Shown piece after piece: positions 61,441 to 64,000 of a stretch of DNA of 64,000 bases. The notes under the pieces were generated by a model. It saw only the letters and a list, made by a program, of their open reading frames with translations. It was not told the origin of the DNA and did no database searches. A program made the position numbers and the translations under genes. Origin of the DNA: Buxus sempervirens (lineage: Eukaryota; Streptophyta; Magnoliopsida; Buxales; Buxaceae); contig OX387182.1 of assembly GCA_947561395.2 (NCBI GenBank), positions 8,170,595 to 8,234,594 of the forward strand, written 5' to 3'. Numbering within the stretch: the stretch's first letter is position 1; each line of letters opens with the position of its first letter.

Positions 61441-64000
61441 ATGAATACTGAAGAGAACCAAGCCCAAGCTACCGTCCCCGCTCAGGACTTTACTCAGCTG
61501 CAGGAGCAAGTGGCCGATCTGGCCAAAATGCTGGGAGACTTACTGGCGGCTCAAGCCCAGCAGGCCCAAGCCCAAAATCAGGCGTCGACTTCTCATCCGG
61601 CACCACCACCTCAGGCCTATATTCCGCCTCCAGCTCAGCCCATGCCTGAGCCCATTTCTGAACCAGTCCCTGAGCCCATTCTGATCAGGGAAAATACAGT
61701 AGAGTCTGAGAAAGAGCTGGAAAAAGAAAAGGCCCGAGATGAGATGGAAAAGAAAATGCTGCTGAGGATAGAAAGAATCCAGGCAGAGCTGAAAGAGGTG
61801 AAGGGGGGAGGCAGCCATGCAGGCACCACCTTCGAGGACCTGTGCATGTACCCGGACGTCTGTCTACCGGCTAAGTTCAGGTGCCCAGACTTTGACAAGT
61901 TTGATGGCACGGGCTGCCCATTAAGCCATCTGAAACTATACTGCGGGGCCCTGTGCCAGTTTGGCCGGGACGATGGAATACTGATCCAGCTCTTCCAGAG
62001 GAGTCTGACCGGGTCAGCCCTTCGGTGGTTCGCTACAGTTGACCATGGAAGGATTAGAAGGTGGAAGGACTTGGCCGATGCTTTCCTGGACCAGTACAAG
62101 TTCAACTCTGAGATCGTGCCGGACCGGTACGACATGATGAGGATGACCAAGGGGAAGGATGAACCGGTACGGCAGTACGCCAAGAGATGGAGAGAGGCCG
62201 CCTCCCAGGTCAGGCCACCTATGCAAGAGCCGGAGATGATCTCCACATTTATGGGCACACTGGGGCAGCCCTTCTACAACCATCTGGTGGGCCAGATCAC
62301 CACCAACTTTGCTGCCTTGGTACAAGTAGCGGACCGGATCGAGGAAGGGGTCAGGTCAGGAAGACTGATAGACTACTCTACTCTGACTGGGCAGTCTGAT
62401 TCCTTTGCCTCCATGGCCCAGAAGAAAGGGGCCGGATTTAAAAAGACAGGGGCCCGTAAGGAAGGGGAGGTGAACCTGGTCCAGGCTCCTCCAGCTAAGA
62501 AGCCACTTCACGTCAACATCTCGGCACCCCAACAGGCCCAGCAGGCCCAGCAGTCGTACCAGACCCCGCTGAATGTCAACTTCTCTCCTTCTGTGCCAGC
62601 TAACACAAGGAGGACTTTTTCTAAGGAGGAGCGGGATGCCTGGTTCGCAGCAAGAAAGAACCGGGTTTTCACCCCTCTACCCATATCTCTGTCCCAACTA
62701 CTGCCAACCCTGCTGAAAGGGGAATACTTGACTCTGAAGGAGCCTAACCCGAATGCCACCAGGGGGAGAAATTTTGACACATCAGTCACCTGCGATTTCC
62801 ATATGGGTGCACCGGGGCACTCTACTGATACCTGCTGGGTATTGAAGCATGCAGTCCAGGATTTGTTGGACCAGAAGGCCTTGGTGTTCAACACTGCTGC
62901 ACCGGCCCCGTCCGGGAATGATATTGGGCAGAATCCTCTGCCTTACCACAATGGGGCAGGCCCATCCAACTCCATCACTGCCATATCCACCACCAGAAGG
63001 GCCTTTGACCCATCACAGCTCATAGCTCCCGTGGGGACCACGGTCCAGGTCCGATTTTTCCCAGAGGAGGAAGAGGAGGAGATCAACATGGTCTCCCAAA
63101 AAAATAATACAGCTGCTGAGGACATAAGTTCCTCTTTGAACCGGGTCTCATCTCTTATGACGCAGATAAATACTGCAAGGCCTCCATTGGTCTTCAATTG
63201 CAGTCCACCCACTTGTTCCCCATCCAAGCCGTCTAAGGCTCCACTGGTCATCAATCTTGACCCCACCACTGCTTCCATCACTTCTTCTGTCCCCACCAAA
63301 TCCAAACTTCAACCCCTGGTTGTAAATGTGCAGCCAGCCCAAACTATCCCTAAACCGGCCCATACATCCCGGTCCAAACTCCAGCCACTAGTGGTTGACA
63401 TCCCTAAATTAGCCTATTCAGAGGCCGCTGTACCATGGAATTACAGCGAGGGAATCACGGCAACGGTTCCAGCGGTTAGAAACCCGAACCAGGAGGAGGT
63501 GAACCTCATGACGAGGTCAGGGAGATGTGCAGGGGGTGAAGAGAAAGAAAAGGAGACAGAAACAGAAAAAGAAAAAGTAGAAAAAGAAAATGAAGAAAAA
63601 AGAAAACAGAAAGGAAAAAATAAAGTGGGAGAAGACACCCCCCAGGGTGCAGAAAATGAGGCAGCCGACCTCATAAAAATAATAAAAAAGAGTGAATTTA
63701 ATCTTGTGGATCAGCTAAACAAGGTCCCGGCCCAGATTTCAATACTGGGCCTTTTGCTGAATTCTGAAAAGCATAGGGATGCATTGTTAAGGGTGCTACA
63801 GAGTGCACACGTATCCCAGACCATTGATCCAGACCAGCTTGGTAAAATGGTTGGTCAAATCTTGTCACATAATGTGATAAGTTTCTCAGAGTGTGAGATC
63901 AGCCCAGGTGGGTGTTATCATGTGGACCCTTTGCACATCACTGTGCTTTGTAAGGGCTGCATGGTTGCACAGGTTTTAATTGACAACGGGTCAGCATTAA
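61441..64000 (+). CDS. Gypsy gag-protease polyprotein, open at the right edge
   Basis: One frame with no stop from the ATG at 61441 to the last base (853 codons); an earlier in-frame ATG exists at 61333, after a TAA at 61330. Gln/Ala/Pro-rich N-terminus, a coiled-coil stretch, then a retrotransposon gag domain (residues about 140-240, with LTGSALRWFATVDHGR and WKDLADAFLDQY). A degenerate zinc-knuckle CDFHMGAPGHSTDTCW starts at residue 451 (C451, H454, H460, C465), as is usual in Tat/Ogre gag. A Lys/Glu-rich linker lies near residues 700-730. The frame ends in VLIDNGSAL, the aspartic protease active site (Asp 848). It forms the particle and cuts the polyprotein; RT and integrase should follow outside. 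An uninterrupted frame suggests a young copy. Possible splice acceptor tttttactcag just upstream, unproven. Confidence 0.92.
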   Translation, partial: MNTEENQAQATVPAQDFTQLQEQVADLAKMLGDLLAAQAQQAQAQNQASTSHPAPPPQAYIPPPAQPMPEPISEPVPEPILIRENTVESEKELEKEKARDEMEKKMLLRIERIQAELKEVKGGGSHAGTTFEDLCMYPDVCLPAKFRCPDFDKFDGTGCPLSHLKLYCGALCQFGRDDGILIQLFQRSLTGSALRWFATVDHGRIRRWKDLADAFLDQYKFNSEIVPDRYDMMRMTKGKDEPVRQYAKRWREAASQVRPPMQEPEMISTFMGTLGQPFYNHLVGQITTNFAALVQVADRIEEGVRSGRLIDYSTLTGQSDSFASMAQKKGAGFKKTGARKEGEVNLVQAPPAKKPLHVNISAPQQAQQAQQSYQTPLNVNFSPSVPANTRRTFSKEERDAWFAARKNRVFTPLPISLSQLLPTLLKGEYLTLKEPNPNATRGRNFDTSVTCDFHMGAPGHSTDTCWVLKHAVQDLLDQKALVFNTAAPAPSGNDIGQNPLPYHNGAGPSNSITAISTTRRAFDPSQLIAPVGTTVQVRFFPEEEEEEINMVSQKNNTAAEDISSSLNRVSSLMTQINTARPPLVFNCSPPTCSPSKPSKAPLVINLDPTTASITSSVPTKSKLQPLVVNVQPAQTIPKPAHTSRSKLQPLVVDIPKLAYSEAAVPWNYSEGITATVPAVRNPNQEEVNLMTRSGRCAGGEEKEKETETEKEKVEKENEEKRKQKGKNKVGEDTPQGAENEAADLIKIIKKSEFNLVDQLNKVPAQISILGLLLNSEKHRDALLRVLQSAHVSQTIDPDQLGKMVGQILSHNVISFSECEISPGGCYHVDPLHITVLCKGCMVAQVLIDNGSAL

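Larger units (their letters stand above)
55558..64000 (+). mobile_element. Tat/Ogre-like Ty3/gypsy retrotransposon, 5' part, continues past the right edge
   Basis: LTR 55558-57832, primer binding site from 57835, leader to about 61440 with tandem arrays, then an open gag-protease frame. The long LTR, long leader, tRNA-type primer site and DNGS protease motif fit the Tat/Ogre branch. The ORF found upstream of gag in true Ogre elements was not seen. Because the 3' LTR is outside, age and target duplication cannot be judged. Confidence 0.88.

Overview
The window is nuclear DNA from a flowering plant, almost certainly a eudicot. It is AT-rich, its genes have GT-AG introns, and it carries plant-type G-type lectin S-receptor-like kinases, a PPR fragment, Ty1/copia (Sirevirus) and Ty3/gypsy (Tat/Ogre-like) elements and several hAT families. 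The species cannot be named from sequence alone.

Layout. (1) 1-4.6 kb: an hAT transposase gene on the minus strand, running off the left edge, with catalytic residues intact over four exons. Behind it are a 158-bp tandem array and a cluster of GC-rich palindromes. (2) 5.2-16.5 kb: receptor kinase copy 1 (S-domain exon open; kinase half split by a 2.88-kb solo LTR and broken by a stop and a lost splice acceptor) and copy 2 (heavily decayed). (3) 16.5-26.2 kb: a graveyard holding middle exons of a VAC14-like gene, a PIF/Harbinger scrap, a dispersed repeat, a non-autonomous hAT element and a decayed copia element. (4) 26.3-29.4 kb: receptor kinase copy 3, the only complete cellular gene found here (six exons, 846 codons). 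(5) 30.3-33.9 kb: an hAT element containing a second hAT-like element and a 2.3-kb solo LTR. (6) 34.9-52.1 kb: receptor kinase copies 4, 5 and 6, all pseudogenes. Copy 4 is split by a CACTA-like MITE that is itself split by a 9.2-kb young Sirevirus with gag-pol and envelope-like ORFs. (7) 50.1 kb: a short ORF resembling the start of an AP2/RAP2-7-like factor; 53.3-53.8 kb: a truncated PPR gene. (8) 55.6 kb to the right edge: the 5' part of a Tat/Ogre-like gypsy element with LTR, primer binding site, a 3.6-kb leader with two tandem arrays, and an uninterrupted gag-protease ORF still open at base 64000.

How it fits together. The receptor kinases are tandem duplicates sharing promoters, exon lengths and 3' flanks. 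The hAT insertion at 11971 and the one at 30269 occupy the same ancestral site, so a block (kinase 3' end, hAT element, next kinase) was duplicated after that insertion. Later insertions then inactivated most copies. The three gypsy LTRs (6828, 31470, 55558) belong to one family. Each carries a different set of spaced dyads just upstream of its TATA box; I consider this the most unusual signal in the window.
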